Source: Mycolicibacterium tusciae JS617
GTDB taxonomy: Bacteria > Actinomycetota > Actinomycetes > Mycobacteriales > Mycobacteriaceae
Assembly (NCBI RefSeq): GCF_000243415.2
Contig: NZ_KI912270.1
Location: forward strand, 1,984,001 to 2,048,000
Length of the DNA stretch: 64,000 bases
Reading direction: 5' to 3'
Below are positions 40,751-48,908 of this stretch, in pieces. The notes under the pieces are model-generated. The model searched no databases, had not been told where the DNA came from, and worked only from the letters and a program-made list of their open reading frames with translations. The position numbers were made by a program, and so were the translations under genes. Position 1 is the first letter of the stretch; each line of letters opens with the position of its first letter.

Positions 40751-41425
40751 TTACTTCTTGGGGCTGAGTATCAAGCAGACTTCGCAGGAGCCGGCCCGCG
40801 GATCCGGTGTCACGGCAACGCGATAGGAGGCACCGATCCCGTCGGTGTTGAGGTCGACAACCTCTTGAATGAGACCCTGCTGAATGCCTCTGACCACCTC
40901 GGGTGCGGTCGCCGCGACCTCGGCCAGCGGACAGGTGCAGAGCTGAACCGTCACCTCGCCGAACGAATTCAGCACCGAGCGCACCTGAAATCCGAGTTCG
41001 TTCAGCGTCGCCACCACGAGGTCGGTGATCGTGGATTCCTCTCGCTTCCTGGCCAGGTGCACCCGGTGGGCCAGATCTGCACCAATGCTCAGCGCCCGGC
41101 GTTCCCGTTCCTCGGCCGTCCCGCCGAGATGGGCGGCGAAGAGCGACACGATGTCCGCGTAGTCCAGCCTCGGCGCCATTTCGTAGGTCAGCCGGGGCCG
41201 CCCCGCGCGTGCGACTTTCGCCCCGCCGCCGCGCCGGATGTAGCCCTGATCCTCGAGCGTCGTCAGGTGGAATCGGGCGGTGGTGATGTGTATCTGCAGT
41301 GAGTCGGCGACGTGCTGAGCGTCGACCGGGCCCGGCGCGTTCTGCAGCAGGCCGAGCACCTTCTGCCGCTGCTGACCGACCGCCCGGTCCCGCGGCGAGC
41401 CTAGGTCGTGGCGCTGCACTGGCAC
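40751..41425 (-). CDS. Winged-helix regulator with C-terminal cysteine motifs (SufR/COG2345-like)
   Basis: The 224-residue protein has an N-terminal winged helix (QQRQKVLGLLQNAPGPVDAQHVADSL, residues 18-43, followed by TTARFHLTTLEDQGYIRR) and a C-terminal effector domain carrying four cysteines as C-X-C (QLCTCPLAEVA, about residue 160) and C-X-X-C (GSCEVCLI, about residue 213). This layout recalls SufR-like regulators that hold an iron-sulfur cluster; the fourth cysteine of SufR after PEVV is Arg here, and the C-X-C may compensate. It probably controls its own operon in response to Fe-S status or nitric oxide. That function is inference. Confidence 0.8.
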   Translation of the reverse strand: MPVQRHDLGSPRDRAVGQQRQKVLGLLQNAPGPVDAQHVADSLQIHITTARFHLTTLEDQGYIRRGGGAKVARAGRPRLTYEMAPRLDYADIVSLFAAHLGGTAEERERRALSIGADLAHRVHLARKREESTITDLVVATLNELGFQVRSVLNSFGEVTVQLCTCPLAEVAATAPEVVRGIQQGLIQEVVDLNTDGIGASYRVAVTPDPRAGSCEVCLILSPKK

Positions 41426-41437
41426 CCCCTGAGTTTG

Positions 41438-42241
41438 TCATGACGAGGGCACGATGCCGACTGCCGCGACCGCAGTGAGGGAGCGGCGGTACCGGTGAAA
41501 GGTCATCCTCATGCCGATCACCCGCCGCCGCGCGGCCCCGCGAACGATCAGGTTGCCGATGATCCGCAACGCGCCGAACAGCCCCTCGTCGGCCAGCACG
41601 CGGGCCGGGTTGAGCAAGGCCATCGGGGCGTAGTCGACGCTGACGTCCTCGAATCCGGCATCGGTCAGCAATTGCACCCACTCCGCCGCAGTGAGTGGAC
41701 GCGCGTTGACCTTGATCGATCGAGCCAGATCACGCCTGATGTCGTCTTTGGTCTCCTGGGCCATCGAGTCGGGCTGCAGACCCAATTCGTGAATTGCGTA
41801 GCGGCCACCGGGACGCAGGATGCGGTACGCCTCGGCGATGATCGCGCGTTTGGCCTTGTCGCCCTGCATCGTCAGCATGGCCTCACCGACAACGACGTCG
41901 ACGCTGGCGTCGGGAAGCCCGGTCACCGCGGCGTCGGCGACGATCACCGACCCCTGGACGGGACTCACGACGTCACGCACCGATTCGGTCGCTGCGGCCG
42001 TGTCATCGACACCGATATACGACCGCGGCCGCAACGCGACGATGTCGCGCGCGGTGCGGCCCAGCCCGGGACCCAATTCCACGACATCGGCGCCTCCGAT
42101 CCCCGCGGCAGCGAGCATTCGGGTGGTCAGTTCGAGGCCACCCGGGCGCAACACCCGCTTGCCCAGCCTGGCCAGTAGCCAGTGCCCCGGCATGTTGGCG
42201 TCGGATCGCTCTGCCAGCGGAAGGGCTTCTCTGCCTGTCAT
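41438..42241 (-). CDS. SAM-dependent methyltransferase of the iron-box operon
   Basis: The 267-residue class I methyltransferase has motif I VVELGPGLGRTARDIVA, motif II SYIGVDDTAAATESV, the VVVGEAMLTMQGD loop and LRPGGRYAIHELGL. The C-terminal part is basic and hydrophobic (IIGNLIVRGAARRRVIGMRM), so it may bind a lipid or membrane surface. Its ATG overlaps the permease stop (ATGA). The substrate is unknown; because it is encoded with an exporter, a small molecule made or modified before export is a fair guess. The open frame upstream of 42241 is the shadow of the permease. Confidence 0.85.
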   Translation of the reverse strand: MTGREALPLAERSDANMPGHWLLARLGKRVLRPGGLELTTRMLAAAGIGGADVVELGPGLGRTARDIVALRPRSYIGVDDTAAATESVRDVVSPVQGSVIVADAAVTGLPDASVDVVVGEAMLTMQGDKAKRAIIAEAYRILRPGGRYAIHELGLQPDSMAQETKDDIRRDLARSIKVNARPLTAAEWVQLLTDAGFEDVSVDYAPMALLNPARVLADEGLFGALRIIGNLIVRGAARRRVIGMRMTFHRYRRSLTAVAAVGIVPSS

Positions 42242-43023
42242 TTTCGAATCGTCCTTTCGGCCACGGTGACCATGAAGATCGCACTGAACACTGCGCATGC
42301 GTAGAGCAGCGCGGCGTCTTTGTCCCACGGTGGGGTGAGCACGGTGTCCTGTCCAGTCGCGTACACCGCGTTGAGCAGAGGCATGAAGCGTTGCAACGAT
42401 GCCCCGCTGGGTAGATAGCCGGCGGCAGACTCGATGACGTACGCCCACAACAGGATCGCGCCGACGGCTCCGAGGGGCGAGCGGATTAGCGCACCGACGC
42501 CGACACCCGCGCCCGCGGCGAAGAACGCGAGCACGGGAACCGTCCCCAGCAGACGCAGGCCGACCGGGTCCGCGATCGACACCGGCCCGTACACCAGCGG
42601 TGAGATCAGAGGCAGCAGCACGACAACCGCGATCAGCGTGACGGCGGCGATCACGGCGCCGACGGCTCCGTAGAACAGCCACCGACCGGCCAGCACCGGC
42701 CATGGCCGAGGAAAGGCCAGCCGCACGTATTCTCCTGCTCGATAGCGGCTTTCGGATGCCTGCCCGTCCGCAGCTGCGACGGCAACCAGCACAATCGTGA
42801 TGGTGATGACCCAGTACGCAGCATTGGAGGTCGACACGGCCAGCACCGACAGTTGTCCGGGGATGCGCGCGAATGCCTCTGCCACAGCGGCGATCCCGAA
42901 GCTGATGACCATCGGGACCGCGACAGCCGCGGGCACGACCACGGTCCAGAGCCGGCTGCCCCCACATGAGCGGATGTGCTCTGCGTACATACTGCGCACG
43001 ACCTGCGCGGGCACGGCGTTCAT
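42238..43023 (-). CDS. ABC transporter permease (ABC-2 type, six-helix)
   Basis: This is a 261-residue membrane protein with about six hydrophobic segments (TVVVPAAVAVPMVISF, AAYWVITITIVLVAV, AVGAVIAAVTLIAVVVLLP, VPVLAFFAAGAGVGVGA, AVGAILLWAYVIES, AALLYACAVFSAIFMVTV). It resembles ABC-2/CcmB-type exporters and lacks the EAA loop of importers. It is coupled by ATGA overlaps to the ATPase upstream (43020-43023) and the methyltransferase downstream. ATG 43023 (MNAVPAQVV) fits better than the longer reading at 43053, which lies inside the ATPase gene. Confidence 0.88.
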   Translation of the reverse strand: MNAVPAQVVRSMYAEHIRSCGGSRLWTVVVPAAVAVPMVISFGIAAVAEAFARIPGQLSVLAVSTSNAAYWVITITIVLVAVAAADGQASESRYRAGEYVRLAFPRPWPVLAGRWLFYGAVGAVIAAVTLIAVVVLLPLISPLVYGPVSIADPVGLRLLGTVPVLAFFAAGAGVGVGALIRSPLGAVGAILLWAYVIESAAGYLPSGASLQRFMPLLNAVYATGQDTVLTPPWDKDAALLYACAVFSAIFMVTVAERTIRK

Positions 43024-43709
43024 GCACAATCCAGCAGGGTGTTTTCCAACCATGCGCGGGCATCCTGCCCCGCCGGGGTCAGGCTGTCCAACGCGCCGAT
43101 CGTCTGTATCCGACCGTCGACGAGCAGCGCGATCCGGTCGGCGGTGAGCGCCACTTCACCGAGCAGATGGGTGGCGATCAGCACCGTGCACCCTTGGGAC
43201 GCCAGTCGGCGTAGAAGTGATCTGAACCAAACGATCCCGGGCACATCGAGGCCGTTGAGGGGCTCGTCGAACAGCAGCGCTCGCGGCTCGCCGAGCAGCG
43301 CCCCGGCGATGGCCAGCCGCTGGCGTGCACCCAGCGACAGTCTGGCGATGCGCTCGGACCGTTGGTCGCGCAGTCCCGTCTCGTCGAGGACCGCCTCGAT
43401 GTGCGCGGGACCGATCCCAGACAGCGCTGCCAACCACGACAGGTGCCTGCGCACGGTGTGCCCCGGATTCAATGCGTCGGGACCGAGGTGGACGCCGAGC
43501 AGCCGTCGGTCATCAGAGTGCTGACGGCATACGGTGATCGTGCCGTTGTCGGGCTGGTCCAGTCCCGCAAGCAGACGCAACAGCGTTGTCTTTCCGGCGC
43601 CGTTGAGGCCGAGCAGAGCGGTGACGGAGGCGGCGGGAAACTCGGCAGTCACTCCGTCGACGGCGCGTTGGCTCCCGAAAGACTTTGTCAATGCTTTGGT
43701 TTCGATCAC
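43020..43709 (-). CDS. ABC transporter ATP-binding protein
   Basis: This is a 229-residue ATPase with Walker A LLGLNGAGKTTLL (residues 34-42 for the core), signature LSLGARQRL, Walker B LLFDEPLNGLD and switch histidine in IATHLLGEVA. The family is the CcmA/NatA-like exporter group. It pairs with the permease immediately downstream (ATGA overlap). GTG 43709 lies 7 bp after the stop of the secreted-protein gene, and earlier readings of the frame have no similarity. First of the transport genes behind the iron-type box. Confidence 0.92.
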   Translation of the reverse strand: MIETKALTKSFGSQRAVDGVTAEFPAASVTALLGLNGAGKTTLLRLLAGLDQPDNGTITVCRQHSDDRRLLGVHLGPDALNPGHTVRRHLSWLAALSGIGPAHIEAVLDETGLRDQRSERIARLSLGARQRLAIAGALLGEPRALLFDEPLNGLDVPGIVWFRSLLRRLASQGCTVLIATHLLGEVALTADRIALLVDGRIQTIGALDSLTPAGQDARAWLENTLLDCA

Positions 43710-43716
43710 AGCGCGA

Positions 43717-44193
43717 TCACTCGAAGTTGCAGGGAATCGGGAGCCCGAGCGTCTTGATGCCACTGCACAGTGACTTGCTCGCCACCTTCCAGCGACCATC
43801 GATGCGCCGCCACTCGGCGTTGATCTGAACGGTGGGGGCGCCCTGTCTGCTGGCGTTGATGACGGCAGTGTGGCGATCGGGCTCATGGGTCTCGGGACCG
43901 GTCACCAGACTCGACCCGCGAGGCGGACGGAAGAATCCGATCCGATAGACCATCTTCGGCGCGATCACCGCACGGTTGCCGCCTTCCAATTGTGCGGCTT
44001 TGACCCAGTCGGGCGCCGGGGTGCCGACAAGCAGTCGAATCTGGGCGTCGAGTTCGCCCAGTGTCGGAACCTCAGAGGTGATCGCGAAATTTTCGTCGAA
44101 ACCCGGCACGGCGTTCGCGTGCGGAACGGTACCGACCGTGGCCACCGCGACAGCGACCGCCACCCCCGCAACGACTGCCCTACGCGCGAACAT
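43717..44193 (-). CDS. Secreted protein resembling Mtb12-type low-molecular-weight antigens
   Basis: This is a 158-residue exported protein. A signal peptide (FARRAVVAGVAVAVAVATVG, cleavage after about ANA at residue 27) is followed by a small alpha/beta domain. The domain has TLGELDAQIRLLVGTPAPDW, the EGGNRAVI element and AEWRRIDGRWKVASKSLC, a pattern like the secreted Mtb12/Cfp2 domain; two C-terminal cysteines probably form a disulfide. The function of such proteins is unknown, possibly ligand binding near the cell envelope. AGGAG lies 7 nt before ATG 44193. It starts the operon with the ABC exporter and is nearest the IdeR-like box. Confidence 0.75.
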   Translation of the reverse strand: MFARRAVVAGVAVAVAVATVGTVPHANAVPGFDENFAITSEVPTLGELDAQIRLLVGTPAPDWVKAAQLEGGNRAVIAPKMVYRIGFFRPPRGSSLVTGPETHEPDRHTAVINASRQGAPTVQINAEWRRIDGRWKVASKSLCSGIKTLGLPIPCNFE

Positions 44194-44249
44194 CAACCGG
44201 CTCCTATTTAGAGGAAGGATTTCCGGTTAATCTAGATCAGCAGCCCGAT

Positions 44250-44268
44250 TAAGGCAAGCCTTACCTTG
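44250..44268. promoter_or_regulatory. IdeR/DtxR-type iron box
   Basis: TAAGGCAAGCCTTACCTTG agrees with the DtxR/IdeR consensus TWAGGTTAGSCTAACCTWA at 15 of 19 positions, as scored by hand. It lies 57 bp upstream of the secreted-protein start, the right distance for operator overlap with the promoter. Iron-dependent repression of the six-gene operon is inferred. Confidence 0.6.
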
Positions 44269-44303
44269 ATTTGAACCCTCAGAGCGCCCAAGTGAACACA
44301 GCC

Positions 44304-44354
44304 CTAGCGGGGAGGACTCGATACTTCTTCTCTGGCGGTTGTGTCCTCCGCTAG
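44304..44354. terminator. Hairpin downstream of nrdE
   Basis: CTAGCGGGGAGGAC (44304-44317) pairs with GTCCTCCGCTAG (44343-44354) with two unpaired G, leaving a 25-nt loop. It lies 37 bp after the nrdE stop and before the iron-box operon, in the place of a transcription terminator, but has no U-tract. A regulatory hairpin is the alternative. Confidence 0.45.
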
Positions 44355-44390
44355 AACTGGCCGCTCATTGTCAGGTCCGAACTTGGGGCC

Positions 44391-47300
44391 CTACAGCATG
44401 CAGCTGACGCAATTTTCCACCTCGGTGCCCTCCAGCGCCATCTGGCGGAGTCGGATGTAGTAGAGCGTCTTGATTCCCTTGCGCCACGCGTAGATCTGCG
44501 CCTTGTTGACGTCACGAGTGGTCGCGGTGTCCTTGAAGAACAACGTCAGACTCAACCCCTGGTCGACGTGCTGGGTCGCGGCGGCGTAGGTGTCGATGAT
44601 CTTCTCGTAGCCGATCTCGTAGGCATCCTTGTAGTACTCGAGGTTGTCGTTCGTCAAATAGGGCGCCGGGTAGTACACGCGGCCGATCTTGCCTTCCTTG
44701 CGGATCTCGATCCTGCTCGCCACCGGGTGGATGGAGCTCGTCGAGTTGTTGATGTAGCTGATGGACCCCGTCGGCGGAACGGCCTGCAGGTTCTGGTTGT
44801 AGATGCCGTCCTTCTGCACCGACTCCTTGAGTCGCGTCCAGTCCTCTTGCGTCGGAATCCGAATGCCGGCTTTTTCGAACAGCTGCTTCACCCGGTCGGT
44901 CTTGGGCTCCCACACCTGCTCGGTGTACTTGTCGAAGAACTCCCCCGACGCATACTTCGACTTCTCGAAACCCTTGAAGTGCGAGCCACGTTCGATCGCA
45001 ATACGGTTCGATGCCCGCAGGGCGTGATACAGCACGGTATAGAAGTAGATGTTGGTGAAGTCCACACCCTCTTCGGAGCCGTAGTGCACCCGCTCCCGCG
45101 CCAGGTAACCGTGCAGGTTCATCTGCCCCAGGCCGATCGCATGGGAGTCGTTGTTGCCCTGCTCGATCGACGGCACCGACCAGATGTGCGTCTGGTCGGA
45201 CACGGCTGTCAACGCTCGGATCGCCACCTCGATGCTCTGCGCGAAGTCCGGCGAGTCCATCGTCTTGGCAATGTTGAGCGAGCCGAGGTTGCACGAGATG
45301 TCCTTGCCCACTTGGGAGTAGGTCAAGTCCTCGTTGAAAACCGACGGCGTGGACACCTGCAGGATCTCCGAGCACAGGTTGCTATGGGTGATCTTGCCGT
45401 CGATCGGGTTGGCACGGTTCACCGTGTCCTCGTACATGATGTACGGGTAACCCGACTCGAACTGCAGCTCGGCCAGCGTCTGGAAGAACTCGCGCGCCTT
45501 GATCTTCGTCTTGCGGATCCGCGCGTCGTCGACCATCTCGTAGTACTTCTCGGTGACAGAGATATCAGCGAACGGCAGACCGTAGACACGCTCGACGTCG
45601 TACGGCGAGAACAGGTACATGTCGTCGTTGTTCTTGGCCAGCTCGAACGTGATGTCGGGGATCACCACACCGAGCGACAGCGTCTTGATGCGGATCTTCT
45701 CGTCGGCGTTCTCGCGCTTGGTGTCCAGGAAGCGGTAGATATCGGGGTGATGGGCATGCAGGTAGACCGCTCCGGCGCCCTGCCTCGCGCCCAACTGATT
45801 GGCGTAGGAGAACGAGTCCTCCAACAGCTTCATGATGGGGATGACGCCCGAGCTCTGATTCTCGATGTTCTTGATCGGTGCGCCGTGCTCGCGAATGTTG
45901 GTCAGCAGCAAGGCAACCCCGCCGCCGCGCTTCGACAGCTGCAGCGCCGAGTTGATGGAGCGCCCGATGGACTCCATGTTGTCCTCGATGCGCAGCAAAA
46001 AGCAATTGTGCACGACCGTGCCACGAATCGTGTAGGTGTGCGTGCCCTCGACGTGAAGGTTGTACACCTTCTCCGGAACTTCATGCGTACGTTTGACGTC
46101 GCGGACACCGTATACGTGGCGCCCATGGACGACTTGGTATGTCTTGCGGGACGTTCCCTTCTGCCCCACATAGTTGTGCAGGTTCTTGCCGACGTCGAAG
46201 ATGAAGTCCTCGTTGGCGCCGGGCAGCCCAGGCACGAAGACCTGCCCCGTGATGTTGCCGGCCCGGTTGGTGTACTGGCGAACTCGGGACATGATGCCGA
46301 CCCGGCGCAGAAGCAGTTGCACCTGATCGATCAGTTCGGGGTTGACCAGATCGAGCACCATCCCGCCGGTCGTACTGCAACCGTCCCCGCGGAACAATCC
46401 GTCCAACAGACCACGCTGAAATTCATCGTCCGCCGTCAGGACCTCGTGGGACAATCGCTTCAGGTGGTATCCAGTGCCAACCATCGAGAGGAAGAGCGAA
46501 GCCACGGCCTTGCTATTGCACACCATACGCACCGACTGGTCCGAGGCGCTCTGGTGCACGGCTAGGTCAGCCGCGAACACTCGCTTGAAGGCCGCAGCCA
46601 ACTCCTGCTGGTACTCGAGTTCGTGAGTGCCGATCGTGAAGTGGATACCGTTGGGCGTCGTCGGGCCATCCGGCCCCGACCGCTTGGAGATGTGGCCTTC
46701 GGCGACATACCAGCCGAGGATGAGGCCGAGGTCGTAGGACTCCTCGACGTAGCGATTCACCGAAACGAACCGCATGCTGTGGCGCTGCTTGTTTCGGTGT
46801 TTCAGGTCCGTGTTGACCTTGCAAAGGAGCCCGTCGACCTCTTCGTATTCACCTTTGCCGATGTGTTCCATCAGGTCGTGCACGCGCCGCTCGCGCACTT
46901 CCAGCGGCGCAGCGGTCACGATGAAGTCCGAAGGATGAATGTCCTTTGCAGCCAGCCACACGAAACCGTTGAACGGATCGGAACCGTCACCATCGATCAG
47001 GGATTGCACCTCGCGGGTGCTCCAAACCAAGATCGGATGCTCGGGAGTGCAGAGGATCGGTTCCTTATGTCCGAAGTGTGAGATGCGAAGCAGCGCTTGG
47101 TCATTCGGATTCTCGATGACGGACTCGACGACGGAGAACGAACCGTCGTGCGACAGTACACGGTCACCGTTCTTCAACGTCTCGATCGCCTTCGGCCCCT
47201 CGGGCGTGTCCACTGGAGTTCCGGCCGGGAAGCAGCTCACCGGTTCGCCGCGCTGCTTCTTACCCGAATTCAGGAAAGTCGGGGTGGCAGGCTGAAACCG

Positions 47301-47786
47301 GCCGTCGATGATTTCGTCGACCAACTTTTCAGCTAATGATGTGTCGCCCGAGGCCAGGGTCAGCGCCACCATGACAACCCGGTCCTCGAAGCGCTCCAGA
47401 TAGCGCTTGCCGTCAAAGGTTTTCAGCGTGTAGCTGGTGTAGTACTTGAACGCGCCGAGGAACGTCGGGAACCGGAACTTCTTGGCATAGGCGCGACTGA
47501 AGAGGGTCTTGACGAAGTTGCGCGAGTACTGGTCGAGCACCTCGCGCTCGTAATAGTTCTCCTTGATCAGATAGTCGAGCTTCTCGTCCTGATCGTGGAA
47601 GAACACGGTGTTCTGGTTGACGTGCTCCAGAAAGTACTGGTGCGCTGCTTCGCGGTCCTTGTCGAACTGAATCTTGCCGTCCGCGTCGTACAGATTCAGC
47701 ATCGCGTTGAGCGCGTGGTAATCCGTTTCGGCGGCAGCGGCCGACGGGGTGACTACAGGCTCTGCAGCTGTGGCGGTTGGTGACAC
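44391..47786 (-). CDS. nrdE: Class Ib ribonucleotide reductase alpha subunit NrdE with intein
   Basis: The precursor is 1131 residues; removing the intein leaves 721, the normal NrdE length. NrdE reduces ribonucleoside diphosphates with electrons from NrdH and a radical from NrdF. The N-extein ends RGEPVS (residue 184), and the C-extein begins with the active-site cysteine of [14 protein letters not shown]. Downstream are the radical-site loop SNLCSEILQ, the cysteine/glutamate region [22 protein letters not shown] and the C-terminal redox tail CVSCML. GTG 47786 (GGAAGG 7 nt upstream) starts within the last 34 bp of nrdI. Without splicing the catalytic site would be interrupted. Confidence 0.95.
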   Translation of the reverse strand: MSPTATAAEPVVTPSAAAAETDYHALNAMLNLYDADGKIQFDKDREAAHQYFLEHVNQNTVFFHDQDEKLDYLIKENYYEREVLDQYSRNFVKTLFSRAYAKKFRFPTFLGAFKYYTSYTLKTFDGKRYLERFEDRVVMVALTLASGDTSLAEKLVDEIIDGRFQPATPTFLNSGKKQRGEPVSCFPAGTPVDTPEGPKAIETLKNGDRVLSHDGSFSVVESVIENPNDQALLRISHFGHKEPILCTPEHPILVWSTREVQSLIDGDGSDPFNGFVWLAAKDIHPSDFIVTAAPLEVRERRVHDLMEHIGKGEYEEVDGLLCKVNTDLKHRNKQRHSMRFVSVNRYVEESYDLGLILGWYVAEGHISKRSGPDGPTTPNGIHFTIGTHELEYQQELAAAFKRVFAADLAVHQSASDQSVRMVCNSKAVASLFLSMVGTGYHLKRLSHEVLTADDEFQRGLLDGLFRGDGCSTTGGMVLDLVNPELIDQVQLLLRRVGIMSRVRQYTNRAGNITGQVFVPGLPGANEDFIFDVGKNLHNYVGQKGTSRKTYQVVHGRHVYGVRDVKRTHEVPEKVYNLHVEGTHTYTIRGTVVHNCFLLRIEDNMESIGRSINSALQLSKRGGGVALLLTNIREHGAPIKNIENQSSGVIPIMKLLEDSFSYANQLGARQGAGAVYLHAHHPDIYRFLDTKRENADEKIRIKTLSLGVVIPDITFELAKNNDDMYLFSPYDVERVYGLPFADISVTEKYYEMVDDARIRKTKIKAREFFQTLAELQFESGYPYIMYEDTVNRANPIDGKITHSNLCSEILQVSTPSVFNEDLTYSQVGKDISCNLGSLNIAKTMDSPDFAQSIEVAIRALTAVSDQTHIWSVPSIEQGNNDSHAIGLGQMNLHGYLARERVHYGSEEGVDFTNIYFYTVLYHALRASNRIAIERGSHFKGFEKSKYASGEFFDKYTEQVWEPKTDRVKQLFEKAGIRIPTQEDWTRLKESVQKDGIYNQNLQAVPPTGSISYINNSTSSIHPVASRIEIRKEGKIGRVYYPAPYLTNDNLEYYKDAYEIGYEKIIDTYAAATQHVDQGLSLTLFFKDTATTRDVNKAQIYAWRKGIKTLYYIRLRQMALEGTEVENCVSCML
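46005..47234 (-). other. Intein (410 residues) inside NrdE, with LAGLIDADG-type endonuclease domain
   Basis: The insert begins with Cys in [20 protein letters not shown] (splicing block A). It has the block B motif CTPEHPILV and two DOD endonuclease motifs, [13 protein letters not shown] (about residues 169-181) and [10 protein letters not shown] (277-285). It ends with [16 protein letters not shown] (block F) and VVHN (block G), followed by the +1 Cys of the extein. All expected splicing residues (Cys1, TPEH, the terminal HN, Cys+1) are present. Its insertion just before the reductase active-site cysteine means the splice nucleophile is the enzyme's own catalytic residue. Confidence 0.93.
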
Positions 47787-48196
47787 GTCCGGTCCTTCCA
47801 AAAGTCTTCTAAGCCCACACGGACGGCTTCCACGTCGTCGGGGGTTCCCATTAGTTCGAAGCGGTAGAGATAAGGCACGCGGCACTTCGCAGATACCACA
47901 TTGCCGGCGTAGGCGAATTCCTCACCAAAGTTGTTGTTGCCCGCGGCGATGACTCCGCAGATCAACGACCGGTTGTGCTCGTTGTTCAAAAAGGCGATGA
48001 CTTGTTTGGGGACATAGCCCCCACTGTTGATGTCCGGTGTGGCGTGCCCACCGCCGTAGGTGGGCAGCACCAGGACGTAGGGGTCGTCGACTTCGATGCG
48101 GCCGTGCAGCGGAATTCGGATAGCGGGCAAACCCAACTTGGTGACGAAGCGGTGGGTGTTCTCGGACACGCTGGAGAAGTAAACGAGGTTGCTCAT
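47753..48196 (-). CDS. nrdI: Class Ib ribonucleotide reductase flavodoxin NrdI
   Basis: NrdI is a flavodoxin-like protein that activates the dimanganese site of NrdF, making the oxidant for radical formation. The 147-residue sequence shows the FMN phosphate loop [14 protein letters not shown], the stretch [13 protein letters not shown] and the [13 protein letters not shown] segment. The last 34 bp overlap the nrdE start. It sits 30 bp downstream of nrdH in a nrdH-nrdI-nrdE operon, with nrdF2 elsewhere. Confidence 0.96.
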   Translation of the reverse strand: MSNLVYFSSVSENTHRFVTKLGLPAIRIPLHGRIEVDDPYVLVLPTYGGGHATPDINSGGYVPKQVIAFLNNEHNRSLICGVIAAGNNNFGEEFAYAGNVVSAKCRVPYLYRFELMGTPDDVEAVRVGLEDFWKDRTCHQPPQLQSL

Positions 48197-48226
48197 TCGT
48201 TTCCTATCTCCTGGTGTCTGGGTTCC

Positions 48227-48475
48227 CTAAGCCGTGGCCGCGACCATGCCGAGCGCCTTGATGCGATCGGGCCGGAACCCGGACCAGTGGTCGTTGCCGG
48301 CCACCACGACCGGAGCCTGCAGGTAACCGAGTGCCATGACGTAGTCACGGGCTTCGGAGTCCAGGCTGATGTCGACCGTCTCGTAGGCGATGCCCTGCTT
48401 GTCCAGCGCCTTGTAGGTGGCGTTGCACTGCACGCATGCGGGCTTGGTGTACACGGTGATCGATGTGGGATTCAT
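48227..48475 (-). CDS. nrdH: Glutaredoxin-like electron donor NrdH
   Basis: NrdH passes electrons from thioredoxin reductase to NrdE. The 82-residue sequence has the redox motif CVQC (KPACVQCNAT), the conserved GYLQAPVVV segment (cis-Pro) and the C-terminal WSGFRPDRIK typical of NrdH. ATG 48475 gives the family length; AGGAG lies 11 nt upstream. The longer open frame up to 48511 has no similarity. The probable promoter is about 200 bp upstream, so the mRNA has a long leader. Confidence 0.95.
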   Translation of the reverse strand: MNPTSITVYTKPACVQCNATYKALDKQGIAYETVDISLDSEARDYVMALGYLQAPVVVAGNDHWSGFRPDRIKALGMVAATA

Positions 48476-48679
48476 CTGCGGTACGACTCCTCTGCGACCT
48501 ATGACTGGCAACTGATCTTTGTACTACGTCTCACTGAAGTTCAGCGGCCCGGCGACCCTCAAAATTCCTGCCGTACGGAAGCCTTGGTCCGTTGGGTCTG
48601 CGAGCCGACACCGGTGGACTTCTGGACTCCGGCCGACCCGTGGAGGCTTTGAAACTGTGGGGGTCTGTCGGTGTTCGAA

Positions 48680-48727
48680 ACACTACACCTGGTGTCCGAC
48701 ATTACGAAGGGATACAAGATGTTCTGA
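48680..48727. promoter_or_regulatory. Paired NrdR-type boxes upstream of nrdH-nrdI-nrdE
   Basis: ACACTACACCTGGTGT (48680-48695, 14 of 16 positions of the NrdR consensus) and ATACAAGATGTTCTGA (48712-48727) are separated by 16 bp. The proximal box contains a minus-strand TAGTGT resembling a -10 hexamer. The pair matches the one upstream of nrdF2 in sequence and spacing. Confidence 0.75.
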
Positions 48728-48766
48728 ATAACAATCTTGAAATTCCCTGGTCGCAAGCGTTTGACG

Positions 48767-48808
48767 GACACGGGCCCCGGCGTGTCGCACGTCACACCTT
48801 GGGGTGTG
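48767..48808. repeat. Two neighbouring inverted repeats after the GMC oxidase gene
   Basis: GACACG-GGGCCCCGG-CGTGTC without the flanks gives arms at 48767-48772 and 48781-48786. CACACC-TTGG-GGTGTG forms a second palindrome at 48793-48808. They lie about 100 bp downstream of the oxidase stop on its strand. They may end its transcript or bind a regulator; no U-tract is seen. Confidence 0.45.
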
Positions 48809-48908
48809 TCGCGTCTGCTGTTGACCTCGCCTAGGTCTACCACTCACCACCGACAAGCCGCGCCGCCGCCAACTGTCACAGTGACATAACAGCAAAGCCG
48901 TCAAGCGG

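Larger units (their letters stand above)
48476..48908. other. 433-bp non-coding region ahead of nrdH
   Basis: No convincing gene lies here. It holds a leader of about 200 bp before nrdH, the double NrdR box (48680-48727) and two inverted repeats (48767-48808) between nrdH and the oxidase gene. The open frames present on both strands are short, unlike any family and have shadow-like composition. Confidence 0.7.

Noticed and set aside
44568..46565. 665-codon plus-strand open frame
   Set aside because: Antisense shadow of nrdE and its intein; no domain is visible, and nrdE is unequivocal.
48671..48683. GTGTT-CGA-AACAC, possible SOS box
   Set aside because: The mycobacterial SOS site is TCGAAC-N4-GTTCGA; only the central TTCGAA is present here, so LexA control is not supported.
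48559..48843. 94-codon minus-strand frame in the nrdH upstream region
   Set aside because: It overlaps the NrdR boxes, lacks a ribosome site, and its composition is typical of a chance frame.
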